Shown here: piece after piece, positions 43,827 to 53,757 of the stretch
Numbering within the stretch: the stretch's first letter is position 1
Layout: each line of letters starts with the position of its first letter
DNA from: Flavobacteriales bacterium
Lineage (GTDB): Bacteria > Bacteroidota > Bacteroidia > Flavobacteriales > Flavobacteriaceae
Direction of reading: 5' to 3'
Assembly: GCA_027067965.1 (NCBI GenBank)
Contig: JAMOUV010000033.1
Coordinates: 22,026-86,025, forward strand
Length of the DNA: 64,000 nucleotides
The notes under the pieces: generated by a model
What the model saw: the letters and a program-made list of their open reading frames with translations, nothing else
Told to the model about the DNA's origin: nothing
The model's database searches: none
Translations under genes and position numbers: made by a program

Positions 43827-44634
43827 TTGCTTCTTTCACATCATGAACCCGCAATATGGAAGCGCCTTTTAATAAGCCGATTGTATGGGCGACGGTAGTG
43901 GCATTAAGGGCTTGATCTTGTGTGATGCGGAGTAATTTGTATAACATGGATTTTCGTGAAATACCCACCAACAGGATTTTATCATGGATAAGAAACCGGT
44001 CAAGGTTTTTTAATATAAAATAATTTTGTTCCAATGTTTTGGCGAATCCGAAGCCGGGATCTATGATGATATCGTTAACGTGTTTGTCATGTAATTTTTT
44101 AATTTTTTGACTGAAAAATCGATTGATTTCCGTAATGGGATCGGGGTGGTAGTCGGTTAATTGTTGCATGGTTTGAGGCGTCCCCCGCATGTGCATTAAT
44201 ATATAGGGCACTTGGAGTTCGGCAACGGTATCGAACATTCTTTCATCGGCTTGTCCGCCGGAAATATCATTGATCATACACGCACCGGCTTCAATGGCTT
44301 CACGGGCTATTTTTGCCCGGAAAGTATCGACGGAAATTTTGGCTAGCGGAAAATGTTTATTCAATAATTCGATGGCCGGCAAAATGCGTTTTCTTTCTTC
44401 TTCTTCCGAAACGAAATCCGCTCCGGGTCGCGAAGAATAGCCCCCCAGATCCAAGAAATCCGCCCCGTCGGCAAGCATTTTTTCGGCTTTTTCCAGTAAT
44501 TTTTTTTCATTTTTGACCCGGCTTTCACTATAAAATGAATCGGGAGTTAGATTTAAAATTCCCATCACTTTAGCGGGGGAAACATTCAAAATTTGATTAT
44601 TGCAACGGATATACCGGGGAATAGTAACGTCCAT
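43783..44634 (-). CDS. folP: Dihydropteroate synthase
   Basis: FolP condenses 4-aminobenzoate with pterin diphosphate in folate synthesis. The 283-residue protein has MGILNLTPDSFYSESR near the N-terminus, LDLGGYSSRPGAD, ISVDTFRAKIAREAIEAGACMINDISGG, DPGFGFAKT and the C-terminal GISRKSML motif. All catalytic regions are intact. The last codons lie in a direct repeat next to a palindromic element, but the duplication leaves the reading frame complete. It is separated from korB by a terminator. Confidence 0.95.
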   Translation of the reverse strand: MDVTIPRYIRCNNQILNVSPAKVMGILNLTPDSFYSESRVKNEKKLLEKAEKMLADGADFLDLGGYSSRPGADFVSEEEERKRILPAIELLNKHFPLAKISVDTFRAKIAREAIEAGACMINDISGGQADERMFDTVAELQVPYILMHMRGTPQTMQQLTDYHPDPITEINRFFSQKIKKLHDKHVNDIIIDPGFGFAKTLEQNYFILKNLDRFLIHDKILLVGISRKSMLYKLLRITQDQALNATTVAHTIGLLKGASILRVHDVKEAKEVVKIVDFMNQSG

Positions 44635-44663
44635 TTTTGATTTTGGTATAAAGTTACAAAATA

Positions 44664-44695
44664 AAAAAACGCCGCTTGAATAAACGGCGTTTTTA
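44664..44695 (-). terminator. Rho-independent terminator after korB
   Basis: AAAACGCCG and CGGCGTTTT flank a ten-base loop, with A and T runs on both sides. On the minus strand it follows the korB stop (44720) and precedes folP. Confidence 0.85.
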
Positions 44696-44719
44696 AAAGT
44701 TTTTCAACCGGTTTCTAAA

Positions 44720-45703
44720 TTAAGAAACCAAATCGTCAAACGATTTAATTTTACTGATGGCTTTTACATGTTCGGTCAATTCGGCTTCTCTTTCTTCCAA
44801 TGTTTTTTCCTTAACCGAGCGAATCACACCCATGACAAGCGGATTTTTCATACGAACCAACATCAGGTGAAGCGTCGGATCGGGATTATGTGCGTCATGA
44901 ACCAAAATATCGTCTTCCGTAATTCCGTTTTCTCCGATGGTTACTTCTTTGAGTTCCAGGCCGTCCAAAATGAGACCTTTGTCTCGGTTTTTCCCGAAAA
45001 TCATCGGTTTGCCGTGTTCCACATAGACGGTATGTTCGTCCCGGACGCTTTTATCGGTCCAAAATTTATATGCGCCGTCGTTGAATATCACACAATTTTG
45101 CAATACTTCCACCAATGCGGTTCCTTCGAAATGATGGGCTTGAACATAAATTTCCGTTTGGTGTTTGGCATCATTTCCCGCTACGCGCGCAAAAAATCGT
45201 GCTTCGGCACCAATTGCCAATTCGCCCGGATTAAAAGGCGGTTGGGTGTTACCGTAAGGTGAAGTTTTGGTTTTTTGTCCGATTCGGGAAGTGGGAGAAA
45301 ATTGTCCTTTGGTAAGCCCGTAAATTTCATTATTGAACAAAATGATGTTCAGATTGATATCACGGCGCAGGGCATGGATAAAATGGTTACCGCCGATAGC
45401 CAAAGAATCGCCGTCACCGGTCATCACGAACACACTTAAATCGGGATTGGCTAAGCGGACTCCCGTGGCAATTGCCGCCGCCCGGCCGTGAATGCCATGA
45501 AGGCCGTAATTGGCCATGTAATATGGAAACCGGGAAGAACATCCGATACCCGAAACAAAAACGAATTTTTCCTTAGGAAGGTCGATTAAAGGCAACGCTT
45601 TTTGCACGGAGCGCAAGATGACGTAATCGTCACATCCCGGACACCAACGAACTTCCTGATCGCTTTGAAAATCTTTAAAAGTATATTTGATTTTTGTGGT
45701 CAT
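44720..45703 (-). CDS. korB: 2-Oxoacid:ferredoxin oxidoreductase, beta subunit
   Basis: The 327-residue TPP-binding subunit shows DVRWCPGCDDYV-type start (QEVRWCPGCDDYVIL, with cluster ligand cysteines), the TPP motif GDGDSLAIGGNHFIHALRRDINLNIILFNNEIYGLTKGQ and SPTSRIGQKTKTSPYG. With KorA it decarboxylates a 2-oxoacid, most likely 2-oxoglutarate, to the CoA ester and reduces ferredoxin. It lies seven bases downstream of korA on the same strand. Confidence 0.93.
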   Translation of the reverse strand: MTTKIKYTFKDFQSDQEVRWCPGCDDYVILRSVQKALPLIDLPKEKFVFVSGIGCSSRFPYYMANYGLHGIHGRAAAIATGVRLANPDLSVFVMTGDGDSLAIGGNHFIHALRRDINLNIILFNNEIYGLTKGQFSPTSRIGQKTKTSPYGNTQPPFNPGELAIGAEARFFARVAGNDAKHQTEIYVQAHHFEGTALVEVLQNCVIFNDGAYKFWTDKSVRDEHTVYVEHGKPMIFGKNRDKGLILDGLELKEVTIGENGITEDDILVHDAHNPDPTLHLMLVRMKNPLVMGVIRSVKEKTLEEREAELTEHVKAISKIKSFDDLVS

Positions 45704-45710
45704 AGTTCCG

Positions 45711-47570
45711 TTATTTTAAAAGTTTTTTAAATGCATTCACCAATTCTTCTACGGTAAATGGCAAACCTTGTATTTTGTTATATTGTTCGTATTTGAATTC
45801 TTGATGATTCATGCGCAAGAAATTGGCAAATTGACCCATGTTCAATTCGGCCACGATGATTTTTTTGAAGCGTGAAAAGACATCTTTCACACCGTGGGGA
45901 AGCGGATTGATATAATTAAAGTGAGCCAATCCTACTTTTTTTCCTTCTTCGTTGAGTTGTGCAACGGCCGTACGCAAAGCGCCGTATGTGCCGCCCCAAC
46001 CGACTACCAACAGGTCGCCTTCGTCGTTAAATTCCGGTGTCAGTTTCGGAATATAATTGGCTACGCGATCGACTTTTTCCTGCCGGATTTTGACCATATA
46101 TTCATGGTTTTCGGGTTCGTAAGAAATGGCACCGGTAACTTTGTCTTTTTCCAATCCGCCGATTACATGTTCCATACCGGGTACCCCGGGAATCACCCAT
46201 TTACGGGCCAATGTGTCGGGATCTCTGTCGTAGGGATGCCAATTTTCAATGGTTTCGGTAACCAATGGCGGCTTAATTTCCGGTAAATCTTTCAATCGTT
46301 TTACGGTCCAGGGTTCCGAACCGTTTCCGATATAACCGTCGGTCATCAAAAGGATAGGCGTCATATGTTCCAAGGCGATTTTCGATGCTTCGAATGCCAT
46401 GGTAAATGCATCGGCGGGTGATTTGGCCGCAACAACCACCACGGGGCTTTCGCCATTACGTCCGAATAATGCTTGCATCAAGTCGGCTTGTTCGGTTTTG
46501 GTCGGAAGACCGGTAGAAGGCCCTCCGCGTTGCACATCGACAATGACCAAAGGAATTTCGAGCATCACGGCCAGTCCGATGGCTTCGCTTTTCAATGCCA
46601 ATCCGGGCCCCGAAGTAGTGGTAATGGCCAATTTGCCGGCGAATGATGCGCCGATGGCGGAAGAAATTCCCGCTATTTCGTCTTCGGCTTGAAAGGCAAT
46701 CACATCCAAGGCACGATATTTAGATAATTCTTGTAAAATATCGGTGGCCGGCGTGATGGGATAAGACCCCAAAAATAATTTTAAGCCCGCTTTTTCGGCT
46801 GCGGCAAGGAATCCCCAAGCCGTAGCGGTATTTCCGGTAATGATTTTATAATCCACCGCATGGTGGGGCGCTTCGTCCACTATGTAGGAAACGGGAATCA
46901 ATTCCAATGTTTCCGCATAATTCCATCCGGTGGTCAATGCCTTGATGTTGGCTTCGACAATTTCGGGTTTGTTTTTAAACTTTTTTCGTAAAAATTCAAT
47001 GGTGTATTTCGGATCTTTGCCGTAAAGCCAATATACCATTCCCAAGGCAAACATGTTTTTACTACGTGTTTTGCTTTTGCTGTCGATGGGAATGTCTTTC
47101 AGTGCTTCGCGGGTAAGCGATGTCATGGGCACTTGGACGACGATATAATCCTTCAGCGAACCGTCTTCCAACGGATTGCTTTCGTATTTGGCCTTTTGTA
47201 AATTCGATTTTGTAAAGGCATCGGTATCCACGATAATCATACCGCCCTTTTTCAAATCCTTAATGTTTTTTTTCAAGGCGGCGGGATTCATCGCCACAAG
47301 CAAATCCAATTTGTCGCCCGGCGTATCGATGTTTTTTGCTCCGATTTGTACTTGAAAACCGGAAACCCCGTATAAACTTCCTTGCGGGGCTCGAATTTCC
47401 GACGGATAATTGGGAAAGGTAAATACATCATTACCCAACAATGCCGCCGAAGTGGTAAATTGGGTACCGGTCAATTGCATACCATCACCCGAATCACCTA
47501 CAAAGCGTATGGTTACTTGGTCGAGGTGTTTGACGGGTTTGTTGCCGTTATTTTTAAATTCGGTTGTCAT
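45711..47570 (-). CDS. korA: 2-Oxoacid:ferredoxin oxidoreductase, alpha (gamma-alpha fused) subunit
   Basis: The 619-residue chain has the fused gamma domain (about 20-205: VRFVGDSGDGMQLTGTQFTTSAALLGNDVFTFPNYPSEIRAPQG) and alpha domain (about 240-619: NTATAWGFLAAAEKAGLKLFLGSYPITPATDI ... TTTSGPGLALKSEAIGLAVMLEIPLVIVDVQRGGPSTGLPTKTEQADL). This arrangement is typical of aerobic Bacteroidota KorA. The enzyme feeds the TCA cycle using ferredoxin instead of NAD. Confidence 0.94.
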   Translation of the reverse strand: MTTEFKNNGNKPVKHLDQVTIRFVGDSGDGMQLTGTQFTTSAALLGNDVFTFPNYPSEIRAPQGSLYGVSGFQVQIGAKNIDTPGDKLDLLVAMNPAALKKNIKDLKKGGMIIVDTDAFTKSNLQKAKYESNPLEDGSLKDYIVVQVPMTSLTREALKDIPIDSKSKTRSKNMFALGMVYWLYGKDPKYTIEFLRKKFKNKPEIVEANIKALTTGWNYAETLELIPVSYIVDEAPHHAVDYKIITGNTATAWGFLAAAEKAGLKLFLGSYPITPATDILQELSKYRALDVIAFQAEDEIAGISSAIGASFAGKLAITTTSGPGLALKSEAIGLAVMLEIPLVIVDVQRGGPSTGLPTKTEQADLMQALFGRNGESPVVVVAAKSPADAFTMAFEASKIALEHMTPILLMTDGYIGNGSEPWTVKRLKDLPEIKPPLVTETIENWHPYDRDPDTLARKWVIPGVPGMEHVIGGLEKDKVTGAISYEPENHEYMVKIRQEKVDRVANYIPKLTPEFNDEGDLLVVGWGGTYGALRTAVAQLNEEGKKVGLAHFNYINPLPHGVKDVFSRFKKIIVAELNMGQFANFLRMNHQEFKYEQYNKIQGLPFTVEELVNAFKKLLK

Positions 47571-47612
47571 TTCAAAAAATATTTATCAAATGGTTTCTTT
47601 TCCAGATTTATG

Positions 47613-47620
47613 CAAATGTA
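47613..47620 (-). promoter_or_regulatory. Candidate -7 element (TACATTTG) for korAB
   Basis: A TAnnTTTG match on the minus strand 43 bases before the korA start. No convincing -33 partner. The remainder of 47571-47776 is AT-rich non-coding. Confidence 0.4.
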
Positions 47621-47776
47621 GTAAATAAAATTATCGATTTTCTGATTTTTTACAGGATTTTCCGGCTTATTGAGAATATGACAAAAAAGCAATATAAAAT
47701 GTTGTTTTTTGATAAAAATATAAATTTCTTCATGATGAATTTTAAAAAATTCTGTTTTTTAAGAAATATCCCGAAC

Positions 47777-48136
47777 TCAAAACCAGTAAAATGCATTTTC
47801 AATATGTTCGATTTCTTCTTTATACCGGTTTTTTAAGATGGAAATAATGTCAAAACGCACCTCCATGTCCAGATTGTTTCGAATGACATATTCGTTTGCG
47901 GCTTCGGTGAGTAATTTAATTTTTTTTCGATTTACAAAAGATTCCGGTTCACCGAAATAATCCGATGTGCGGGCTTTGACTTCCACGATGACCAAGATGT
48001 TGTCTTTGCGTGCAATAATATCGATTTCCGCCTTTCCGAACCGCCAATTGGTGGTCAAGACGTCGTAACCTTTTTGTCGTAAATATTCGGAAGCAATTGT
48101 TTCCGCTTCTTTTCCGAATTCGTTATGCCGGGCCAT
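47777..48136 (-). CDS. yraN: YraN-family (UPF0102) endonuclease-like protein
   Basis: The 119-residue protein has the PD-(D/E)XK-like pattern of UPF0102: EFGKEAETIASEYLRQKGYDVLTTNWRFGKAEIDIIARKDNILVIVEVKART. E, D, ExK are all in place. It is of uncertain function, sometimes linked to recombination or RNA processing. It overlaps rnpA by 14 bases at the end of this operon. Confidence 0.9.
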   Translation of the reverse strand: MARHNEFGKEAETIASEYLRQKGYDVLTTNWRFGKAEIDIIARKDNILVIVEVKARTSDYFGEPESFVNRKKIKLLTEAANEYVIRNNLDMEVRFDIISILKNRYKEEIEHIENAFYWF

Positions 48137-48518
48137 GATTCTGCAGTTTTTCGGTTAAATGACTTAAAATTTTTTCCATTTGCATCAAAAGAAAATCGAA
48201 TGATTCTTCTTTCGACGAGGTGTAAATTATCAACAAGGCAATCGGTTTGCCGGGTTTCAAAAATTCTTGCTTCAAGCGGAATGTTTCCCGCATCAAGCGT
48301 TTGATCCGGTTGCGGCGGACGGCCTTTTTAAATTTTTTTTTCGACACGCCGAAGGCCACTTGATAGGGTACCGGTTCAGGCAATTCCGTTTCGGCATAAA
48401 TGATTTTGAACGGGTATTCGTATATGCTATTTCCTTGCGAAAACAGGGTGTCAAAAATTTTTTTTCGTTTAATGCGATATGAAGCGGGTAATCCGTATGG
48501 CTTTTTTGTATGCTTCAT
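48123..48518 (-). CDS. rnpA: Ribonuclease P protein component
   Basis: RnpA assists the RNase P RNA in cutting the 5' leader of tRNA precursors. The 131-residue basic protein has the F-P central cleft start (LPASYRIKRKKIFDTLFSQGN) and the RNR motif in KKFKKAVRRNRIKRLMRETFRL near residue 75. It overlaps its upstream neighbour (M1 peptidase) by four bases. rpmH, its usual neighbour in many bacteria, is absent here. Confidence 0.93.
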   Translation of the reverse strand: MKHTKKPYGLPASYRIKRKKIFDTLFSQGNSIYEYPFKIIYAETELPEPVPYQVAFGVSKKKFKKAVRRNRIKRLMRETFRLKQEFLKPGKPIALLIIYTSSKEESFDFLLMQMEKILSHLTEKLQNHGPA

Positions 48519-50407
48519 TTAATAAGGGCTTTTTCTTTGGTTGTTTTCTTTTCTTTGTCGCGTCCCTTATGATATTTCCAAATATTATCGTCGTAATGGA
48601 TGTCGGCGGTAAATCCGAACGGGTCGATAATAATCGTTTCGATTTCATCCATTTGATAAGGTATTTCAAAACTATATTCCGGAAAACCGTCATACCATGG
48701 TTTAATGCTATGGAATCTCTCTTGCCCGACGAAGGCGGAATGCTGTCGGTATTTTAATGTGCGGAAATAGGGAATATGATAAACCGGATAATTTTTATTG
48801 TTTTTGAGCACCACGGCCACATCCAACGGTACGGGCATGCTGCCGTTTTTGGACAGGGTAATGCGGGTCTTATCGCCGTTGGCCGTTACTTCTTTAACGG
48901 CATAATCGACGGTATGCAAACTTTCGATCCATTCGTTATAAAACCAATCCAGTTCCATACCGGTGGTTTTTTCGGCTACCTTCAACATATCGGCGGGTTC
49001 CGGGTGCTTGAATTTCCAAGTTTCGTAGTATTGATGAAGAAATTCGAGGGTCCGGTCCAAACCGGCAATATTAATCAAATGGGTGAGAAACATGGCTCCT
49101 TTATCATAGGCATTAACCCAATAACCGGCATGCGAAATATAACTTTCGGAAAACAAAGAAACCGGTTCTGCCCATTCATGACGGGCAAATTTCAAGTAAG
49201 TATTGACGGTTCTCATCCATGGATTGATGCTATTTTCTTTTTTGTATAATACATCCATGGCCAGTTGGGAAATAAAAGTGGTAAATCCTTCGTCCATCCA
49301 AGGATGGCGTGTCTCGTCGGTGGCCAATAAAAATTGAAACCAAGAATGGGCGAACTCGTGCATCATCACGCCTATTAAACTTCCTTCGCTTCGTTTACCG
49401 GAGATAAAAGTACACATGGCGTATTCCATGCCGCCGTCGCCCGCTTGAATCACGCTGTATTGCTTGTAAGGATAGCGGCCGAGAATTTTATTATAAAAAG
49501 CCAAAGTCCGGGCGGTATAATCCTGTAATTTGGCCCATTTTTTATCGAGATGTTGATTTTTTTGATAGTAAAAATTGAGTTGAACACCTTCGGTTTCCTT
49601 GGTCTTTCGTACATAATCAGGGTCGGCCACCCAAGAAAAATCATGCACATCGGGCGCCGTAAAATGCCAAGTGCGTTTCTTTTTAAGCGTTCGTTTGAGG
49701 GTCCAATTTCCTTGATCGTCTTTTTTCCAAATCTCTTCTTCGTTTTTCAAATAACCGCTTCCGCCCACCACGTAATTTTTATCGATATGAATGCTTACGT
49801 CGAAATCGCCCCAAATACCGAAAAACTCACGTCCCAAAAATGGATCGGCATGCCATCCGTCGGGGCGGTATTCGGCAATCTTCGGATACCATTGGGCCAT
49901 GGAATATTCCACCCCTTCTTTGTTTTCTCTTCCCGAACGACGGATAATGATGGGAATTTGCACCTCGTATTCCATCGTAAATTCATGCGTCGAGCCGGGA
50001 GCAATGGGTTCATTGAGTTTGACCTTTAATATGGATTCGGTGATTTGAAATGCTACCGGTTTGCCGTTTTGATAAAGCGAAATGATATGATAATCGCCTG
50101 ACTCTTCGGGTTTTAAATTTTTTAATTTACTAATGCGCGGATCCGGATCTTTCCGGGTTTCGTTATGCCAATACAAAGAACTGTTGGGCTTGAATACGTT
50201 CCAATACAGATGATAATATATTTCCTGAAGTGTATCGGGAGAATGATTGGTATATACCGCTTTCTGGGTAGCGTGATAGCGGTGTTTTTTTACATCCATA
50301 TCGATATCCATCCGGTAGGAAACATGTTGTTGCCAATAATTTTCTTGCGCAAATGAATAAGTTTTAAACAATATAATCACGCCGAGAAGCAAGAAATATT
50401 TTTTCAT
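48515..50407 (-). CDS. M1 family metallopeptidase (second copy)
   Basis: The ATG at 50407 starts a signal peptide (MKKYFLLLGVIILFKTYSFAQ), giving about 630 residues. The zinc site HEFAHSW near residue 347 and the third ligand in WMDEGFTTF 18 residues later are present; the N-terminal M1 beta domain is recognisable but the GxMEN motif is only partly kept (DGGMEYAMC). The C-terminal helical domain of full M1 enzymes is missing, so the two M1 proteins in the window are different subtypes. It is probably periplasmic or secreted. It heads the rnpA-yraN operon. Confidence 0.9.
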   Translation of the reverse strand: MKKYFLLLGVIILFKTYSFAQENYWQQHVSYRMDIDMDVKKHRYHATQKAVYTNHSPDTLQEIYYHLYWNVFKPNSSLYWHNETRKDPDPRISKLKNLKPEESGDYHIISLYQNGKPVAFQITESILKVKLNEPIAPGSTHEFTMEYEVQIPIIIRRSGRENKEGVEYSMAQWYPKIAEYRPDGWHADPFLGREFFGIWGDFDVSIHIDKNYVVGGSGYLKNEEEIWKKDDQGNWTLKRTLKKKRTWHFTAPDVHDFSWVADPDYVRKTKETEGVQLNFYYQKNQHLDKKWAKLQDYTARTLAFYNKILGRYPYKQYSVIQAGDGGMEYAMCTFISGKRSEGSLIGVMMHEFAHSWFQFLLATDETRHPWMDEGFTTFISQLAMDVLYKKENSINPWMRTVNTYLKFARHEWAEPVSLFSESYISHAGYWVNAYDKGAMFLTHLINIAGLDRTLEFLHQYYETWKFKHPEPADMLKVAEKTTGMELDWFYNEWIESLHTVDYAVKEVTANGDKTRITLSKNGSMPVPLDVAVVLKNNKNYPVYHIPYFRTLKYRQHSAFVGQERFHSIKPWYDGFPEYSFEIPYQMDEIETIIIDPFGFTADIHYDDNIWKYHKGRDKEKKTTKEKALIK

Positions 50408-50434
50408 AAATCGTTTCGTTTTTTGAGAATGAAT

Positions 50435-50442
50435 CAAAGATA
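50435..50442 (-). promoter_or_regulatory. Candidate -7 element (TATCTTTG) for the M1-rnpA-yraN operon
   Basis: Perfect consensus on the minus strand, 28 bases before the chosen ATG at 50407; it overlaps the in-frame earlier start at 50437, supporting the later start. Confidence 0.5.
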
Positions 50443-50542
50443 ATGCCTTTTGACGAAATGAGAATAAAAATTATAAAGTACGGATTAAAGCATTTTCGAC
50501 CTAAAATACTTTATTTTCTCCTAAAAGCAGCCGATTATTTCC

Positions 50543-50550
50543 TATTTTTG
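50543..50550 (+). promoter_or_regulatory. Candidate -7 element (TATTTTTG) for metG
   Basis: TAnnTTTG match 18 bases before the metG start codon; the -33 region is T-rich without a clear TTG. Confidence 0.4.
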
Positions 50551-50568
50551 TATTTCAAATAATAATAT

Positions 50569-52620
50569 ATGAGCCATAAAAAACGCTTTTTAATTACTGC
50601 GGCGCTTCCATATACCAACGGTCCGGTTCATATCGGTCATTTGGCAGGGGTGTATATTCCGGCGGACATCTATGCGCGCTACCAGAAACTCAAGGGACAT
50701 GATGCCATATATATATGCGGTTCCGACGAACACGGTGTTCCTATTACCATTCGAGCTAAAAAAGAAGGGAAATCTCCTCAGGAAGTTGTAGATAAATATC
50801 ATGGTTTGATAAAAAAATCGTTTGAAGATTTCGGGATAAAATTCGATAATTATAGCCGAACTTCCTTGCCTTTACATCACAAAACCGCATCGGATTTTTT
50901 TAAAAAACTTTATGAGAAAGGCGAATTTATTGAAAAAGAGAGCGAGCAATTATACGACGAACAAGCCAAGCAATTTTTGGCAGATCGTTTCGTAAAAGGA
51001 ACATGTCCCAAATGCGGTTATGATGAAGCATATGGCGATCAGTGCGAAAAATGTGGCACTTCACTTAGTCCAACGGAATTGATAAATCCTATATCGACTC
51101 TTACCGGTACCAAACCCGTGATGAAAAAAACCAAACATTGGTATTTGCCTTTGGATAAACATCAGGAATGGTTGCGTAAATGGATTTTGGAAGACCATAA
51201 GCACGATTGGAAACCCAATGTATTGGGGCAAGTCAAGTCCTGGCTTGATGACGGCTTGCGTCCGCGGGCGGTTACCCGCGACTTGGATTGGGGTGTGCCC
51301 GTGCCTGTAGAAGGAGCCGAGGGCAAGGTATTATATGTATGGTTCGATGCACCCATCGGTTATATTTCATCCACCAAGGAATGGGCCGAGAAAACGGGTA
51401 AAGACTGGGAACCTTATTGGAAAAATCCCGATACCAAACTTATTCATTTCATCGGAAAAGACAATATAGTTTTCCATACCATTATTTTTCCGGCTATGCT
51501 CAAAGCCCATGGCGACTATATTTTACCCGATAATGTACCGGCCAATGAATTTCTGAATCTGGAAGGCGACAAAATATCCACTTCCCGTAATTGGGCGGTT
51601 TGGCTTCATGAATATTTGGAAGAATTTCCCGGCAAGCAAGATGTATTGCGTTATGTGCTCACGGCCAATGCGCCGGAAACTAAGGACAATGATTTTACTT
51701 GGAAAGATTTTCAAGCACGAAACAATAATGAATTGGTCGGTAACTTGGGTAATTTTGTGAATCGGGTAGTGGTATTAACGAACAAATACTACGACGGAAA
51801 AATACCCGAGCCGGCCGAATTAACGGAAAAAGACTTGAAAATTCTGGAAGCCGTCAAGGCATACCCCGACCGTATTGGTACTTTGATTGAAAAATTCAAA
51901 TTTCGTGAAGCATTGAACGAATTTATGAATTTGGCTCGCATGGGCAATAAATACTTGGCTGATGAAGAGCCATGGAAAAAAATTAAAACCGATCCGAATC
52001 GTGTAAAAAGCATTATGTTCGTAGCCAATCAAATTACGACGGCATTGGCCGTATTGAGTGAAATTTTCTTGCCTTTTACTTCGGAAAAACTAAGAAAAAT
52101 ACTTCGCATGCGATCACCGCTAAAATGGGACGATATAAAAAATTTCGATTCCTATCTTCTGCCGCCCGGGCATCGGATTGGAAAGCCGGAATTATTGTTT
52201 GAAAAAATAGATGACGAGATTATTCAAAAACAAAAGGATAAATTGCTTCAAACCAAACGGGACAATAAATCGGCCGAAGTGGCGCCGGCAAAAGAGATGA
52301 TAAGTATTGATGATTTTTCCAAACTTGATATTCGACCGGCCACCATTTTGGAAGCGGAAAAAATACCGAAAGCCAAGAAATTATTGAAACTAACTGTGGA
52401 CACCGGAATGGATAAGCGAACGGTAGTAGCCGGAATAGCCGAGCATTATAAACCGGAAGATATTGTAGGCAAACAAGTCATGATGATCATAAACCTTAAG
52501 CCGGTTAAATTAAGAGGTGTTTTAAGCGAAGGTATGTTACTGATGACCGAGGATCAAATGGGTAAACCCGTATTTCTCCGTCCCGAAAAAGAGGTTCCTA
52601 ACGGTAAAATGACCAAATAA
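50569..52620 (+). CDS. metG: Methionine-tRNA ligase
   Basis: The 683-residue enzyme has the HIGH signature in [13 protein letters not shown] near residue 20, a zinc knuckle with [18 protein letters not shown] (about 145-162), the KMSKS motif as KISTS near 335, an anticodon-binding helical domain and a C-terminal tRNA-binding (EMAP/Trbp111-like) domain (about 583-683: [29 protein letters not shown]). It charges initiator and elongator tRNA-Met. The four-cysteine knuckle and C-terminal dimer domain are normal for Bacteroidota. Confidence 0.96.
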   Translation: MSHKKRFLITAALPYTNGPVHIGHLAGVYIPADIYARYQKLKGHDAIYICGSDEHGVPITIRAKKEGKSPQEVVDKYHGLIKKSFEDFGIKFDNYSRTSLPLHHKTASDFFKKLYEKGEFIEKESEQLYDEQAKQFLADRFVKGTCPKCGYDEAYGDQCEKCGTSLSPTELINPISTLTGTKPVMKKTKHWYLPLDKHQEWLRKWILEDHKHDWKPNVLGQVKSWLDDGLRPRAVTRDLDWGVPVPVEGAEGKVLYVWFDAPIGYISSTKEWAEKTGKDWEPYWKNPDTKLIHFIGKDNIVFHTIIFPAMLKAHGDYILPDNVPANEFLNLEGDKISTSRNWAVWLHEYLEEFPGKQDVLRYVLTANAPETKDNDFTWKDFQARNNNELVGNLGNFVNRVVVLTNKYYDGKIPEPAELTEKDLKILEAVKAYPDRIGTLIEKFKFREALNEFMNLARMGNKYLADEEPWKKIKTDPNRVKSIMFVANQITTALAVLSEIFLPFTSEKLRKILRMRSPLKWDDIKNFDSYLLPPGHRIGKPELLFEKIDDEIIQKQKDKLLQTKRDNKSAEVAPAKEMISIDDFSKLDIRPATILEAEKIPKAKKLLKLTVDTGMDKRTVVAGIAEHYKPEDIVGKQVMMIINLKPVKLRGVLSEGMLLMTEDQMGKPVFLRPEKEVPNGKMTK

Positions 52621-52637
52621 TCCATTAATTTTAAGCC

Positions 52638-53681
52638 ATGAAGGTATTGGGATTGATGAGCGGCACTTCTTTGGACGGGTTGGATTTGGCGTATGTGGAA
52701 TTCGATGATGAAAATCCATCCATATATCGAATTATTAAAGCCGAGACTTTTCCTTACACCAAATCTTGGACGGAAAAATTGCGAACTGCTTATGAATTAA
52801 GCGGTTCGGATTTGATGCTTCTGCATGCCGAATACGGTGAATTTTTGGGTGAAAATATAAATTTTTTCCTTGATAAAAATAATCTTCCCGTTCCCGATAT
52901 TGTTGCATCTCACGGCCAGACCGTTTTTCATCAACCCGAAAAGCGTATGACCTTTCAATTGGGAAGCGGTGCACATATTGCAGCGGTTACCGGAATCGAT
53001 ACGGTTTGTGATTTTCGAATCCAAGATGTGGCTTTGGGCGGTCAGGGTGCTCCTTTGGTGCCTATCGGTGATAAAATCTTATTCGGAGATTATACCTATT
53101 GTTTAAATATCGGCGGATTTGCTAATATTTCTTATGACGATGAATCGAATGAACGGATTGCTTTCGATGTAGTGCCGGCAAATATTGTATTGAATCATTA
53201 TGTAGCCCGAAAAGGAATGGCATATGATGACGAAGGAAAAATATCCGCCACGGGAAAAATACACAAAGCACTTTTGGCCCGATTGAATGAATTGGGTTAT
53301 TTTTCCAAGCCCTTACCCAAATCTTTGGGGTGGGAATTCGTGGAGCAACAAGTTATTCCTCTTATTAATTCGTTCGATTTGCCGGTGGAGGACATACTTC
53401 GAACTTATACCGAGCATATTGCCATGCAAATAGGACGAATAGCCGGCAAAGGAAAAATGCTGGTAACGGGCGGAGGTGCATTCAACCGTTTTTTGACGGA
53501 AAGAATACAGCATTATTCCGGTGCTTTAGCGGTAATTCCCGACAAAGAAACTATTCAATTTAAAGAAGCCCTTATTTTTGCATTATTGGGATATTTGAAA
53601 ATCAAAAACCGGATCAATGTATTAAAATCGGTCACCGGGGCAAGAAAAAATCATATTGCAGGAATCCTTTTTCGTGCTTAA
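52638..53681 (+). CDS. anmK: Anhydro-N-acetylmuramic acid kinase
   Basis: AnmK phosphorylates and hydrates 1,6-anhydro-MurNAc released from the wall, returning it to MurNAc-6-phosphate. The 347-residue protein has GLMSGTSLDGLDLAYVEF at the start, SHGQTVFHQPEK, DFRIQDVALGGQGAPLVPIGD, NIGGFANISY and the C-terminal LVTGGGAFNRFL. Its presence shows that this organism makes and recycles peptidoglycan, which bears on the missing murC/murD. Confidence 0.94.
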   Translation: MKVLGLMSGTSLDGLDLAYVEFDDENPSIYRIIKAETFPYTKSWTEKLRTAYELSGSDLMLLHAEYGEFLGENINFFLDKNNLPVPDIVASHGQTVFHQPEKRMTFQLGSGAHIAAVTGIDTVCDFRIQDVALGGQGAPLVPIGDKILFGDYTYCLNIGGFANISYDDESNERIAFDVVPANIVLNHYVARKGMAYDDEGKISATGKIHKALLARLNELGYFSKPLPKSLGWEFVEQQVIPLINSFDLPVEDILRTYTEHIAMQIGRIAGKGKMLVTGGGAFNRFLTERIQHYSGALAVIPDKETIQFKEALIFALLGYLKIKNRINVLKSVTGARKNHIAGILFRA

Positions 53682-53727
53682 ATTTCAGTTTATTGCTTTT
53701 TCTCATTATTTTTACCGAATATTATAA

Positions 53728-53735
53728 TATTTTTG
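53728..53735 (+). promoter_or_regulatory. Candidate -7 element (TATTTTTG) for nhaD
   Basis: TAnnTTTG match 22 bases before the start codon; no clear -33 element at 19-22 bases. Confidence 0.35.
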
Positions 53736-53757
53736 CATTCGTCAAAAACATTTTTTT